From Podarcis raffonei (lineage: Eukaryota > Chordata > Lepidosauria > Squamata > Lacertidae): 64,000 nucleotides of DNA. Location of the stretch: assembly GCF_027172205.1 (NCBI RefSeq), contig NC_070605.1, positions 23,254,804 to 23,318,803 of the forward strand. Direction: 5' to 3'. A program made the translations under genes and the position numbers. Positions 12,412-25,000 of the stretch are shown here, piece after piece. Below the pieces are notes generated by a model. That model was not told where the DNA came from. It did not search any database and saw only the letters and a program-made list of their open reading frames with translations. The first letter of the stretch is position 1. Every line of letters begins with the position of its first letter.

Positions 12412-12838
12412 CAGGGGTCAGCAACGTTTTTTGAGGCCAATTCGGTCTACTCCCCGGCAGACCTCTCGGTGGGCCAGAGAGTGTGCGCCCATGCGTGCCC
12501 ATGCGTAAGCTCAAGCTATTTCCGGAATTCTTCTGGGTTGGAAGAGCACTGGAAATAGCATGTGTGCATGAGCACAGGCGTTCCTCCATCCCGGAAGTGC
12601 GCCGTAAATAGCGTATACTCATGCGTACAGGCGTTCCTCCGGGTGAAGAGCGCCCGTGTGCACACGCTCTTTGCAGCGCTCTTCCAACCCAGAAGTCGGT
12701 CCCCACAGTGAGGAAAAAAAATTGGTGCCACGGGGAGGAGCTCGGAATCCCCAAACCGATCCACGGAACGGCCATGGGCCGGTTCCAGGAAGTTCATAGG
12801 CCGCAACCTGCCCATGGGCCTTAGGTTGTTGACCTCTG
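12412..12838. mobile_element. Non-autonomous hAT element (unit 1 only)
   Basis: Starts CAGGGGTCAGCAACG and ends TTGTTGACCTCTG, an imperfect inverted pair. Flanks are CACTAGGA and CACTGAGA, an 8-bp duplication with two changes. No transposase frame. Units 2 and 3 lack it, so it inserted into unit 1 after duplication or was lost elsewhere. Confidence 0.6.
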
Positions 12839-12946
12839 CACTGAGATAATAACAACAACCATAAGATCACAGGGCGAAATACAACAATTTGAAATACAAT
12901 ATTAAATCATTTAAAACAAATGACAGTCACAGTAATAGGGTGGGTC

Positions 12947-12991
<45 letters not shown>
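12947..12991. repeat. (CT)n(TG)n microsatellite
   Basis: A short CT run passes directly into about fourteen TG units. Confidence 0.9.
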
Positions 12992-12994
<3 letters not shown>

Positions 12995-13059
12995 ATGAAG
13001 TGTCAAAGACCAGGGTGAAGAGGAGTGTCTTCAGCATATGGGGGGGAGAGAAATCTAAA

Positions 13060-13960
13060 ATGATGGTGCCAAACACGCCTCTCTGGGGACGGAATTTCAC
13101 AGTCTAGGAGCTGCCAGAGAGAATGCCATCTCCTGGGTCACCACAATCCCAAACATCGGAAGGCAATGGAAGTATCACGGGGAGCGCCTCTGCTGATCTT
13201 GACATCTGAGAGCATCTAAAGATAAAGAGGTGCTCTCTTAGATATTTGGAGGCCTAAGTCATTTGGGGATTCATGTGAGCACCTCCAGCTGAGCCTGCAA
13301 CAAAATAGCAAATATGATTCAATGTAATGTGATACCTATTGGGAGCATATTGGGAGAGGCGATCCTAAGATTCCAAATGATGTCTTAAACACCACAGACT
13401 CATGATGGAAAAGATCTTGGGATCATGGTAGATGGCTCAACTAAAATATCAACTCAGAGTGCATCATCCATTAAAAAGGCAAATTCCATGCTGGAGATCA
13501 TTAGGAAATTGGGCGGGGGGGGGGGGACATATCACAAAGCCTTTGTGGAAATCTATTGTGCTTGGAATACTGTATATAGTTCTGGTTTCCACCAGTGGCG
13601 TAGCATGGGTTGTCAGCACCCGGGGCAAGGCAAGTAATTTGCGCCCCCTAACCCGTGGATTTGCACCCCTAACCCGTGGATTTGCGCCCCCTAACCCCCA
13701 GATGTTGTGCCCGGTGCGGCCGGCCCCCCCTGCACCCCCCACGCTACGCCACTGGTTTCCACATTTCAAAAAAGGTGGTGTAGAACTGGAAAAGCTGCAG
13801 AAATGGGCAATCAAAACGATCACGAGGCTGAAGCAACTTCCCATGAGGAAAAATGTTTTAATATAAAGGGGGGAAATGAGATTTTTTTTAAAAGTATGCA
13901 TGGTGTGGAGATATGTTATTTTACCTCTCTCGTAATACTGAAACTGGGGGTTGAATCACA
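13060..13960 (+). repeat. Old LINE-like remnant, family unresolved
   Basis: Sequence such as GATGGCTCAACTAAAATATC, AAAAAGGCAAATTCCATG and GGAATACTGTATATAGTTC is a common reptile repeat reading like a degraded LINE ORF end. It is interrupted by the hAT MITE at 13593-13754. Matching pieces recur in unit 2 (31480-31670) and unit 3 (45950-46440). Confidence 0.4.
13593..13754. mobile_element. hAT MITE with perfect 8-bp target duplication
   Basis: Terminal inverted repeats CAGTGGCGTAGC / GCTACGCCACTG flanked by GTTTCCAC on both sides (13585-13592 and 13755-13762). The 162-bp body contains three near-identical CCTAACCCGTGGATTTGC-type units. Terminal sequence and 8-bp duplication place it in the hAT superfamily. 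Confidence 0.85.
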
Positions 13961-14439
13961 TGGTTTTAAAGAGTAAGTAGTCGTCACCTAGCCTGCCATT
14001 TCCATTTACCCTGAATGTAATGACACAGCACAAAGACCTATGAAATGTATTGCTTTCATAAATCTGTGGGCTAAGGCAATACATTTTAGGTAGCTTAAGA
14101 TTGCAGGCTGGGTGGCAACCCTGATGGATACCAAGCTTAACTCCCATTCAAAAGCATCACCACTCAATTCTGTCCAGGAGCTCGTTTGAGGGTAGTGTCC
14201 CTGGAAACCAATGGAGAAAGCAAATGGTGTCTGCCATGGTTGCCAAAAGCAGAGCTAGTTGGGAGGAGCACATTGACACGATGCCAATGGCCCCTCCAAA
14301 TCTGGTTCTTACCCTGCTTCAATTGACTCTGGATTCTCTACTCATTTATTGCTGAAACAAATTCTTGAAATTGCCTTTTGAAAGCAACTTCAAGAATGTA
14401 TCGCTGCTGACACTAGGATCTGAAACCTTCTGGTACCAT

Positions 14440-14690
14440 GACTTTTTGAAACTAACTGGTGAAACTAATGGCGGAAACTAACTACAGACGGTTAATGTCT
14501 GGAACTAACTGGCAAAACTAATGGCGGAAACTAGCTACAGACAATTAATGTCTGGAACTTACTGGTGAAATGCATAGCTGGAACGAATAGCTAAAACTAG
14601 CTGGTGAAACCACTGACTGAAACTAATTGGTGAAACAGATTTTTATAGTTAACCGCTGAAACTAATTGCTGAAATTCATAGATTTTTCCC
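14440..14690 (+). repeat. GAAACTAACTGGT-type minisatellite, short copy (unit 1)
   Basis: Degenerate tandem units of about 13 bp (TGAAACTAACTGG, TGAAACTAATGGC and variants). Longer and cleaner versions occur in unit 2 (30640, 32700, 34690) and most strongly in unit 3 (53875-54610). Confidence 0.8.
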
Positions 14691-15399
14691 CCTAAAATTA
14701 TTTTTCCATGGAAGGGAATTGATGGATTTATTCATGAGCCTATACAAAGCACTGTTTTCTTAATGAAGATAAAATATTTTTAATTTTATTTGAAAAGTTA
14801 CTAACCATATTACATGGAACTGTTACCTAAATTTCTTTCACTTTTTGGTCTACCAGGAAATCTAACTTCAAGTTATATACATTTCTAATAAACCATGGCT
14901 GCAATTCAAACCCCTTCTGATATAGATGCCGGAGGGTTAGGATGGTGCATAATGTCCTCTCTGTTACTCTCCCTGACCCTTCATTAAGGCTGCTCTGCCT
15001 ATATCTGATAGTAAGTTATGTAACATTAATGTATAGAAATGTGCATGAAAAACTATTAATGCATTTAGGAATAAAACTCAAATTAGCAAAGTGTGATGTT
15101 TAAGTAAAATGATTCCTTCAAAGGAGGAATTGTAGAGGATAAAAATTGTGGGGATAAAATGCAATACCTAATGTGGCCTTCGGAATGAGAGTATTGTGCA
15201 CCTCCATCAAGCAACTCCTGCAGCCAAGCTGGTACCAGATGTGCTGCTTTCCTTTCCTTTGCATGGCCAAGAGGGGGATTCTTTTCATCTGGGCAGCCCA
15301 GGATCTCCGTACACACTGCCCAGCCTTGCTCCCTAGAGAGGTCACTTGGGTGCTGCAAACGCAGGAAAAACAACATTGGAGGCAGCAGATACGAGTTAT

Positions 15400-16448
15400 T
15401 TTTTTTTAAAAAAATACTTTTTATTAATTTTCCAACATAGATATACAATTTAATCCAAATTTTTACAAATTTAACATTTTTGGACTTCCTTCTGCTTCTC
15501 TGACAATCATCCATTTTTAACTCTTAATTACGCGTTTCTTCTGTTCTATATTGTCATTAGTCCTCCCTCCAATCATCCATTTCCTTTTAACAATATATCT
15601 CAGCTTTTACAGTGCTTCTTTAAAACCCACTAGCGTTGTCTGTACTTCACATGTACTTTTCAGATAGTCCGCAAATTTCCCCCAGTCCTCGATGAACTTT
15701 TGGTCTTGAAGATATCTGACTTTCCCTGTTAATTTGTCCATTTCTGCATAGTCTGTTAATTTCATCCTCCATTCTTCTTTCGTCGGTATTTCCTCTTGTT
15801 TCCACTTCTGGGCCAGTAGAATTCTTGCTGCTGTAACTGCGTATTGGAAAAGTTTATAGTCCTTCTTTCTTATTTCCTTTCCTGTAATCCCTAAAAGTGG
15901 GGCCTCTGGTTTCTTAGCAAATGTATACTTCAACATTTTTTTCACTTCGTTATATATCATCTCCCAGAAGCCCTTCACTTTCTTACACTCCCACCACATA
16001 TGATAGAACGTTCCTTCTTTTTCTTTGCATTTCCAACACTTATTACAGGTCTTATACATTTTTGCTAATTTTACCGGTGTGATATACCATCTGTAAAACA
16101 TTTTCATAACATTTTCTTTTAACGCCATACAAGCAGTAAATCTTAAATTTTCCTTCCATAATTTTCCCCAGACATCAAATTGTATATTATACCCAAAATC
16201 TCTGGCCCATTGTATCATTACCGATTTAACTTCCTCATCTTTCGTATGCCAGTCTAGCAATATCTTATACATTTTTGACAATCATTGTTTATTATATCTG
16301 TTTGAAACTTTGAATCTTTTTCTGTGTAGCCACTTTCTTTAATATCTTTTTTAAACATTACATTAACCTGGAAATAATGCAACCAATCATAAACATATTC
16401 CTTAACTTGCTTATATGGTTTTATTTTCCATTTGCCTCCTTCTTTGAT
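15400..16448 (-). mobile_element. 5'-truncated L1 (ORF2 C-terminus), unit 1
   Basis: The minus strand encodes a 224-aa open C-terminal L1 ORF2 segment (15607-16281) with the zinc-finger-like CNKCWKCKEKEGTFYHMWWEC region, homologous to the longer L1 at 47360-53707. A poly(T) at 15398-15408 marks the 3' end. Flanks AGCAGATACGAGTTAT (15384-15399) and AGCAGATACAAGTTAT (16449-16464) form a 16-bp target-site duplication with one change. It landed inside an older LINE fragment. Confidence 0.88.
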
Positions 16449-16464
16449 AGCAGATACAAGTTAT

Positions 16465-17200
16465 AGACTCAACCTGATTGGCATAATGTACGAGTACTAC
16501 GGATTGCCTTCATCAGTGAGCGAGACACGATGGAAGAGACATGTCTCACTGTCTGCTTCCTTCAATGGGTGCTTGGAGCTCAGAGTATCACTCGACAAGT
16601 GGACCAAACTACTACACCAGGTAAAACAGAAAAGAAACAAACCCTCTTGTGGCTAGCAAGTTGAAGCTTCAGGACCATGTGTCCTGGCTTGTTCACCTAC
16701 CTGCTGGCAAAGGAGGGTATCACGAGAAACCATGTATTCAAGCCTCAGTCTTTGCAGTGAGAAATTCCCTTCTATTTGTGATAGCACTGCTGACCAAAGA
16801 CTCAGAACACATGCTTTCCCTCCACCTCTCAATCTCCTCCAATCCAGTTAACATACTGAGCCTCTATACTCCCACTATGTGCTCTGACAAACAAACCAAG
16901 GGCTGGTTCTCTGAGGAACTAGACCAAGCTGTCAGAAGGGTCCCACCTAGTCCTGCTGGGAGATTTCAGTGCCAGAGTTTGGATTGGTCATCACACGTGG
17001 GACCACTGCATAGGCTACTATGATATTGGCAGCATGAACGAGAACAGACAAAGGCTTCTTGAGCTGTGCTCATATCACAGCCTCTGAATCATGAACACAT
17101 TTTTCTCTACCAAGGCAAAACATACAGTGTCTTGGAAACATCCAAAGTCAGGCGACTGGCACCAGCTGGATTTGATGACATACTACAACTCTTGACTTAA
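16465..17200 (+). repeat. LINE endonuclease-region fragment (unit 1)
   Basis: The plus strand reads, in changing frames, FAVRNSLLFVI, VNILSLYTPTMCSDKQTKG, FSEELDQAVRRVP and a GDFSARV-like stretch, the apurinic endonuclease region of a non-LTR retrotransposon. Later motifs (RQRLLELC, WKHPKSRHWHQLDLM in frame pieces) belong to the same domain. It is broken by several frame changes. Homologous pieces lie at 33150-33528 and 54786-55028. Confidence 0.65.
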
Positions 17201-17741
17201 AACAGGATTAAAAATGAGATTATTGTTAGTGTTATGTAATTCTGTTTCAGTTAATAAAACATATTTTTTATAATTCACACTTTCCTCTAATGCATGCATT
17301 TTTGTAAACACAGTTTAGCTGGAGAACTGCACCAACAAACTCAGACAAGTGTAAATTTTGATAGTTGTGTGGTAGGCATATTGTTTTAGAAAATGCAGAT
17401 TTGATAGATTTTCATATCATTTCTCCCCCATTCCTAGTTGCCATAATAAATGCCTCACAACCCGAAGTGTCTACTAGAGGAGTATGATGTTGCTGCTTGA
17501 AGAGCAGGCATTGTCATTTAATGTTTTGTTTTATGTGTGTGTGTGTGTGTTTGCATGAGGTCCACCAAGAGGGGGACACAGCAGGTACTTCTATCCTGGG
17601 CCTAGACACCGAGCTTCCATTTTAAAGTAACCACAAAGTCTCTAGACCTTGTAGAGTGAGAGTCATGAATGAAAATGTGCAGTCCCCATTCAACACAAAA
17701 AGGAAGACATGAGTCTGCTCCTACTATTTAGTGTTTTCAGC

Positions 17742-18180
17742 TGTCAGGGAACTGACATCAGAGATCAACGGAGAGGGAAGACGCTCCGAGGATGCAGGGG
17801 AGGGAACCAGCAAGGAGAGAGGGAGAGCTTCCGCTGGGGAAGGAAACCAAGGTGACACCAGGAAGAAAGGGGAAGCTGAGAGTACTTCGGAGGGAAGGCT
17901 CTGAGACTCTGCCAGTGAGACCAGTGGGGAGAGCGCAGGACCTCCGCTTGGCATGCCTACTCTGCGCAGAAGGCTTCCGCGCAGAGAAGCTAGGCGGAGA
18001 CTGTCTGTCAAGGAATTCTTATGTTGGAAGAAGTTCAGGAAACGCCCACTGACGGATTCTAGCAGTGACTAAGACAGTCGCGTTTGCAAGGCGCTGTCAA
18101 ACCAGGGAAAGTTTTAGCTATATAACCTGCTTGGAGGCAGTTTGGAGTTTTACGCATGAGCAACACCATTTCCCATTATA
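17742..18180. mobile_element. Putative solo LTR (unit 1 only)
   Basis: A 439-bp insertion starting TGTCAGGGAACTGACATC, absent from the otherwise matching unit 2 sequence near 37030. TCAGC flanks it on both sides (17737-17741, 18181-18185), a 5-bp target duplication. A TATATAACC box lies near 18120. Treated as a fossil LTR; its 3' end is not a canonical CA, so the call is tentative. Confidence 0.45.
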
Positions 18181-19086
18181 TCAGCCAATGAGTGAAGTCA
18201 CAGCTATGATTCACAAATGCCGTGAAGAAGTTAAATACAGTCACACATGCATCAGGAAAGACTTTTTAAAAGGTCCAAAATGACCCAGGAAGTTTCTTAT
18301 CCACACAATGTAGAAGGAACTCCCAGATTCATTTTAAAGCAATGGCTAATGGGAGTTGTAGGCCAAGTATTTGGATGCCACTAGATGGGCGAAGGCTTCT
18401 ATGTGGTTATGCACTTGTTGCTCTTCCACATTATTCTTTTGTTGGTCTTCTTTCTAAAATTGAGGAACTGGTCTCAAAAAAAGGACACACACTCATATTT
18501 GTTTAGCATTTAATTGTGGTTAAAATCCAGGTCAGCAAACTATTAGAATAAGCTTCATCTACAGCAGTAAAACTTAACATCATTAAGTGCTGTATCATCA
18601 CCTTCTCCTTGATCAGGCTGTACTTTGTCTGCAGCCCACATATGGCACCAGAAAAGCAGGTGCTAACGCTGACATAATAGCCCTAACATATTCCATTAGC
18701 AAACATTTCTCTCCCGTTTTCACATTTGAAGTAGACGTTGGCTGCTGTATTATCCACCCCATCCTTGGGAGGTTCCACACTCAAAGCGAAGGCAACCAGG
18801 TGGTCATGGTCACAGTACTGAGACTTGTCCCAGTCTCCCCAACTATGGAAGAAGACCATGGTAGCAATGTTGTGATAAATCAACACACATACTTTCTTGT
18901 GTTGGAGGCTCTCCAGAAAAACTAGCAGCTGACATAAAAAGAGAGAGAGTAGATCAATACACAATGTTGCAATAAAATGTTGCAATAAAACTGCAGCTCT
19001 TGTTAAGGAATTTTAACCATCTCAGTCACCCTCCACAGTTTTCCATTTTATTTTCAGTCCAGTACTTAACATTTCATGACTACAAA

Positions 19087-19798
19087 CATGGGTAAGCAAA
19101 TGGTCTGGGGGCCGGATCTGTTACGAAAAAGGAGCAATGCAGCAGCGAGCTCCAGATGGCTGGAAAGCCAAACAGGATGTTGATGTTTGGGACTGTACCG
19201 TGGGAACAAAGGAACAGTCTATTCATTGTACTGAGCACCGGATGTTAGCTCAGAGTGTCATCTGACCTGTACTGGAAGTACAGGGGAGGAGTTTTTTCCC
19301 TCTCTGCTGTTGGTGTTAACAGAGTGCAGACACGTTTCTCTGTACTGCTGGAAAGACAGAAATAAAGGCATGTAAATACATTTCTGTCTGTCTCTTTCCC
19401 CTCCCTGGGGAACAGGGGAGGAGTGGTGTGTTCTTCTCACGTTAGAGGAGGATCGCCGATTGAGATCTCGCCTGATCTTGCCGGGAGTCGCAGACGGGGA
19501 GGTCAACAAGGAACTCAAGCCGGGTGCCTGGAGAGTGGCCAATTCCTCTGACTAGGCTTGATTCCTACAGGATCTGCCCCAATCACCGTCTAAATCCGGC
19601 CCACGGACAGCCCAGGAATCAGCGTCTTTTTACATGAGTAGAATGTGTGTGCTTTTATTTAAAATTCATCTCTGGGTTATTTGTGGGGTATAGGAATTCA
19701 TTCATCCTCCCTCCCCCCAAAAAAAAAATAGTCCGGCCCCCCACAAGTTCTGAGGGACAGTGGACCAGCCCCCTGATGAAAAAAATTGCTGACCCCTG
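19087..19798. mobile_element. hAT-like element interrupted by a solo LTR
   Basis: Begins CATGGGTAAGCAAATGG and ends TTGCTGACCCCTG, related to the CAGGGGTCAGCAA ends at 12412. The flanks ACTACAAA and CTACAAAG suggest an 8-bp target duplication; unit 2 has the uninterrupted site near 37911. The copia-type LTR at 19119-19569 lies inside it. Confidence 0.5.
19119..19569 (+). mobile_element. Solo LTR of a Ty1/copia-type element
   Basis: Starts TGTTACGAAAAAGGAGCAAT and ends GATTCCTACA, flanked by GGATC on both sides (19114-19118, 19570-19574). It is clearly the same family as the two LTRs at 47537-48014 and 50689-51166 (opposite strand), though more diverged. A fossil left by recombination between two LTRs. 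Confidence 0.85.
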
Positions 19799-20109
19799 CT
19801 ACAAAGCATCTTCAATTCTCATTTTATTGTTCTTTGCTGGTGAGTTTGATTACCTAAGGGTTATTGTTGGTTTGTTTAAAAGATACTTTTTCCTCCTGGA
19901 AATCTCAGCGATTCCCTGAGAGTACAGGTATCTTCCTCCTGATTTTAATATAATTTGAGTGTTAATTAAAAACTCTTGATATCAAACTCAAATGAAGATT
20001 TATCATTGGTTGGCTACCATGTAACAATATCACTTCTAAAATGACTAAAATAGATTTTGATATCTAATTTGCTGAATGTGTTAGAAAGGAGATTGTCTGA
20101 ATGTATGCA

Positions 20110-20300
20110 TACTGATCAGCTTCATTACAGGGAGATTTCTTCAGGATACTAAGGAGAATTGTTGGTATAACTATTACAAAGAAACAAAATTGCTATTCCT
20201 TGCTGACACTGAAAAGGCATTTGATGAATTAGAATGGACTTTCATGAAATGAGTGTGTCTGATATGTGTGGGTCTTGGAAGGCAAGGTTTAACTTCGTCA
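20110..20300 (+). repeat. L1-type reverse transcriptase remnant
   Basis: One frame reads LFLADTEKAFDELEWTFMK, the reverse transcriptase motif A region of L1 elements (DAEKAFD). The flanking frame is broken. A homologous remnant is at 40270-40460 in unit 2, so the insertion predates the unit duplication. Both lie between exons 2 and 3 of the VMO1 pseudogenes. Confidence 0.65.
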
Positions 20301-21980
20301 GACCTACTCTAAGAAAACTAACTGCTATTTTTTAAAAAACAAAACAAAACATGTTTTTATTTATATCACAATATGTATATACAGCTTACTAGAACAAATT
20401 TCCTCTGGACTGTCAAAATGGTAATCCCTGTTAAATACCTACCATTTTTCCTACAATTCTCATGCTTGATACCAAAATGCATTCTGTGATTGACTCAGGA
20501 AACCCTCAAGACCAAGCTGCCACTCTGCGCTGGTGGAATTGTGTTTTGACTCCTCAATAGCTGTGCTTTGTTTTTGTAATAGAAAAATATACTATACTAT
20601 ATATACCAATATACTATATGTTTCTTAACTGTTTCTTGCATGAGACTCGGGTTCCTCCTATGAAGTTGTAATTGAAACCTGAAATCACATAGAGTGGTTA
20701 CTATAGCTTTTTGGGAGGCAAAAATGATTTCTTAGCCTACATCAACACCAAGCTGCCATTCTGCACTGGTGGAATTGTGTTGTGATTCCTCACTAGCTGT
20801 ACTTTTTGCAATAGTTTGCTGGAAGATTATACAATATGTTTGCTGAATGAGACTTGGGTTCCTTCTATGAAGCCGGGAATTACCAACAGTGGCTTCCGTA
20901 AATGTTTTGGAAGCAAAAATAATTCATAACACATTTCAGGCAGCCCTTCACCTGAAAACTACAAGGTCATAGTAGGAGAGAAATCTAAAGAATACTCATG
21001 GTCCCGATGTAGATTCAATTATTGCACCATTAGTGCAATGGAGACGGAAATGGTTGAGAGCTGTATTATCCTCATGTGGTTCAGTACCTTGAGGTTTCTG
21101 CAGCTGATGGTGAACAGAAAAAAAGAGGTTGCGAACAACCTGCTGCTGCAAGCTAGAACTCCCATAATGCCAACGTTTGTGTTGGTAAAGCAAGTGTTTT
21201 CCGCTAGAATGTTCCATACTCACTGTTTTAAGCCTGAATAAGCAGTGTAAGCATTTTAAAAAGTGACAGTCTGCTTTTAGAAAATCCTGCCCCCTGGATG
21301 CCATTTTCAACGGACGAATCCCAGCTAAGTCAGGGAAATTATGGACGTACAGTAAGACAGCCCTGTCAGAACATCAGCTGCCATGGAAGAACAGTGGGAC
21401 TGTGCACTCACTGCCAGTTTCTGGGCTTCAAATGGCATCTGAGAAGCCACTCTGAGAAACAGGATGCTTGACCAGATAGACTTTTCGTACAATCCAGTGG
21501 GCCTCTTCTTACATTCTTCTGTGACCATTCATCCTTCTCTGTCCTCTCTCCAATCCTATGGTTGGCCTCCTATCCAGCAGCCATGATGGAATTGCCACAG
21601 CACAGATTGTTCTGTGTGTGACTTTAGCATTCATTCTGTTATTAGTAAGTCAGCAAACCAGGTGGCTGAGGTTTTGCTTAACAACCAAGCAAAGTGGCAC
21701 GACGCTCACTGAGGTAGCGAGTGCTCTGATTGGCTGTGTAGATCTGAGGGAGTTCCCCCCTGTTATGTATAATTGATAGCCTTCCTGCTATGTCCAGTGC
21801 CTGACCTAAGAAAGACAAAAGCCTCTCTGTTGCTTTCTCCTCAAGTTATACAATGTTTTGTTCCGCTTCCTCAATAAAGCGTTACCAAGATTTAAATGGC
21901 TCTGCCAACAAGCCATTCATGAAGATTTAAGGCACAGTGCATCAAAAAAAGACACCCAGAACTCTTCATTGGGAATACAT

Positions 21981-21986
21981 TTTATT
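21981..21986 (-). promoter_or_regulatory. Polyadenylation signal AATAAA of VMO1 copy 4
   Basis: AATAAA about 70 nt past the stop codon, in the same position as in copies 2 and 6. Confidence 0.65.
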
Positions 21987-22056
21987 ATTAAGTTTCACAT
22001 CATGGAGCCACTGGGGCACAGGGAACTGAGCTATTGTTGTGTGAAACCCACATGGT

Positions 22057-25000
22057 TCAGTCGCAGCAGTAGAACAGCACATCGTTAAGTCCTGTGTTGT
22101 CCTCTAATCCCTTGTCAATTCTTGTCACCATTCCACATATGGCACCATTAGTACATTGTTGACTCCATGGACCATACGTACCCCAGTCAGTTGAATAGCC
22201 TGTCAGGACACCCCCATTTTCACAGCTGAACCTGATATTGTCAGCTGCTGTGTCATCCATGATTCTTTGATATTCTAGTACTCTCAGAGAATATGAAATT
22301 AGACGGCCTCCAGGACAAATCTCAGCCTTTGTCCATGTTCCATACCTGACAAAGATAGTGGTGTTAATACTCTGAAGAAATGTTTGCTCAAGCCACGTCT
22401 TCACCATACATTCAATGCCCATTCAACACACATTTGAAGCATATGGCTTCCCCCAAAGTATCCTGGGAGCTTTGACTTTGAGGAAATATAGAAGGTATTG
22501 TGGAATTTGTATTGTTATAACAAAAACGGGGTCAAACCATCTCAAGAACTGTTAAGTTTTTGGAAAGTTGGATAATTTTGATAAAGAATAGTCTTGGTGG
22601 TGGGGTGCACATTTTTATTTCTATTGTTATTTTGTTTTTGTTTTTTTAAAATTAAGGTTTTAAAAAAGCAAATCCCAATACATGTTATCACCTGGATAAG
22701 AAATAAGGAAACAGAGGAGACCTCTCCAAGCTCCCTTGCTAAATACTGATCTGAAATGCATCTTACAATAACTGGCTCTGTGATGGGGGAACCCAGAAGT
22801 GTGGGTTGGGGCAGGTGGAAACTGCATGGAAATTAATTCTTTAATCCCTTTTGGCTACTCTATCTAGCTTTCTCTTCTACTGGTTGCCTCTTTGCTGTCC
22901 CTTGGGAAAATAGAGAATATCTTAGTGCTCCAAGAGAGAATCATCAAATTGTAGAGTTGGAAGGGATCCGAAGGGTCATCTAGCCTAGCCCCCTGCAATG
23001 CAGGAATCTCAGCTATAGCAACCAAGGCAGATGGCCAACCAACCTCTGCTTAAAAACCTCCAAGGAAGGAGAGTCCACAACCTCCCAAGAGAGAGCGTTC
23101 CACTGTCAAATAGATCTTACTGTCAGAAAGTTTTTCCATATGCTTAGTCAGAATTTCCTTTTGTGTAACTTGAAACCATTGGCTCAAGAGGTACCCTCCA
23201 AATCAGGAAAAAACAAGCTTGCTCCTTCTTCCTTGTAACAGCCCTTGAGATATTTGAAGATGTCTATCATATCTCCTCTAAGCCTCCTCTTTTCCAGGCT
23301 AAACATACCTAGCTCCTTCAACTATTGCTCATAAGGCTTGGTTTCCAGATCAAAATGTCAGCTCATCAGTGCTTTAGACCAGCTTCCCTCTACCTGGTGT
23401 CTTCCTGATGTGGTGGACTAAAGCTCCTGTTACCTCCATGTGTTGTCCTGTGCTTATGGGAATTGTAGTCCAAAAGATCAGGAGCACACGAGCCCGAAGA
23501 AGCCTGCCTTAGAAAAGGTGGACTTCCCAGTTGTCTCATCGTGCCTGCACTCAGGAGCAGGAAGCTTTCACAAATGGAATGGAGGTATATTTATAAACTG
23601 AATACACTGGACCCATATGGTTAGAATTCAACAATAGAATTTGCAGGATATATTTAATTGTGTTCAGCTGAGTTTGTGGCTGGTTGGTCCTTACTTTACC
23701 TTTATATTTGTGAGGCCTATTCATATTCCTTAAGGAAGGCTAACAAACAGAAGGCAGTGTGCCTCTTTTCTGTTCTTCCTTCAGGAAATATGCACACAGG
23801 GACAGGTGCATTTTATAAGACTTTTCATATCAGCAACGGTGGGTGGTATAAATTTTATATCCTTCTGTCATTAGATGAGTTATTTTGTCATTTTTTACCC
23901 TTGTTCCAATCTAATACGGCCTACATTTTGTTACACAGGTAGTGTTGCATGTATGCATTCTCTTCACATTTTATTCACCTCATATGGAAACAGATGTAGA
24001 CTGGAATTTTGTTTTATTTAATTTTGTTAGCTCGATGATTAATTCCTTGGGAAGGAAATGTGATGTATACTGGAACTACATCCGAATGTTGAGCAACTGT
24101 TGATTTATGAGTGGATTCTTCTGCTATCAAGATTCCAATATATAAATGTTCATTAAGAACAAAATTAATCCTGTTACTTTCATGGTTGTTTAGATTTCCA
24201 GCTGTGTAACAGTTGCCCTAGTAATACTATCATTTGCTACATTGCATTTCGCTATTTTATCACAACCCTCCCTGTTGTGTTGTTGATGCACTCAGGTTTG
24301 GCAGCCCATGAATAAGTCACCATAATTCAAGATGTATCCTTCTCAAGAACTCAGGGAAAAGGCAAGAACTTGCCAGATTTGGTTCCATACTTCTTTCTAA
24401 CAACAAAGCCAAGGAACGGAATATTTAAAGCTACTCACGGTCCAACATCAGATTGAATTTCTGAGCCATCCGTGCAAATGAGGCGGATGCCATTCAGAGA
24501 TGTATCATCTCGAATGGGTGATTCTGATGTCCATTGTTGTACCTGGGGGAGAAGAAAAGCTGTGGTTGCAATAAGACCACATTTAAGAGCAAAGCACAGC
24601 ATCTTCAGGAGGAATTTCACACACACTAGATTGGCAGGCTGAATTTGACAGTATTGTACAGAACTTGGATGGTTTGATTTGAAAAGGATCTCGTTTGACA
24701 TGCCCCAAAAGGAACTAACTCCAGTTCAAGTTTGCCCCTTTACAAAATGAACTATTTCAGTTCACAGTTCGCAGTTCAATTCAAGTTTGTCCAAATGTTC
24801 CTTGGCAAATGGGGACTTCCGGGTTGGCGCCTCCGGCAATGGCGGAGCTCCTCCAATCGGGAGGAACTTGCTCCGTGAAAAGCAGGGTCTGACCGCCACG
24901 GTGAAGGCGGAGACCCATAGAAATCACAAGCGGGAGAAGCTTGTGAACCGGGGATTCGGCTGGCACCTTTTGCGCCTCCCCTACTCGCGGGGAAACCCGG

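Larger units (their letters stand above)
18555..21097 (-). pseudogene. VMO1 pseudogene, copy 3 (exons 2 and 3 only)
   Basis: Exon 3 remnant 18555-18842 reads WGDWDKSQYC, VEPPKDGVDNTAANVYFKC, then a stop at the place of the conserved W-G-x-Y-G-P-W motif, then SGAICGLQTK and a frameshift before the final [14 protein letters not shown]. Exon 2 remnant 21000-21097 (98 nt, same length as in copy 7) reads KPQGTEPHEDNTALNHFRLHCTNGAIIESTSGP with no stop, but its donor GT is changed to AT. No exon 1 was found before the next gene. It resembles copy 7 more than copies 2, 4 and 6. The same stop, frameshift and donor change occur in copy 5, so the gene died before the unit duplicated. Confidence 0.85.
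8037..21484. repeat. Tandem duplication unit 1 (VMO1 copy 2 + pseudogene copy 3)
   Basis: The same start (TCGTAC followed by AATGCAGTGGGCC-type sequence) recurs at 21485 and 41905, each time some 570 bases before exon 3 of an intact VMO1 copy. Exons, introns and the downstream LINE debris (EELDQAVRR-type fragments) then follow in the same order. Unit 1 carries private insertions: hAT MITEs (12412, 13593), an L1 fragment (15400), an LTR-like insert (17742) and a hAT element with a solo LTR (19087). Confidence 0.75.

Noticed and set aside
12368-12870. Overlapping frames of 83-135 aa on the minus strand
   Set aside because: They fall in the GC-rich non-autonomous hAT element, where stops are scarce by composition.
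17724-18052. Frames of 86-95 aa on both strands
   Set aside because: They coincide with the purine-rich LTR-like insertion at 17742-18180.
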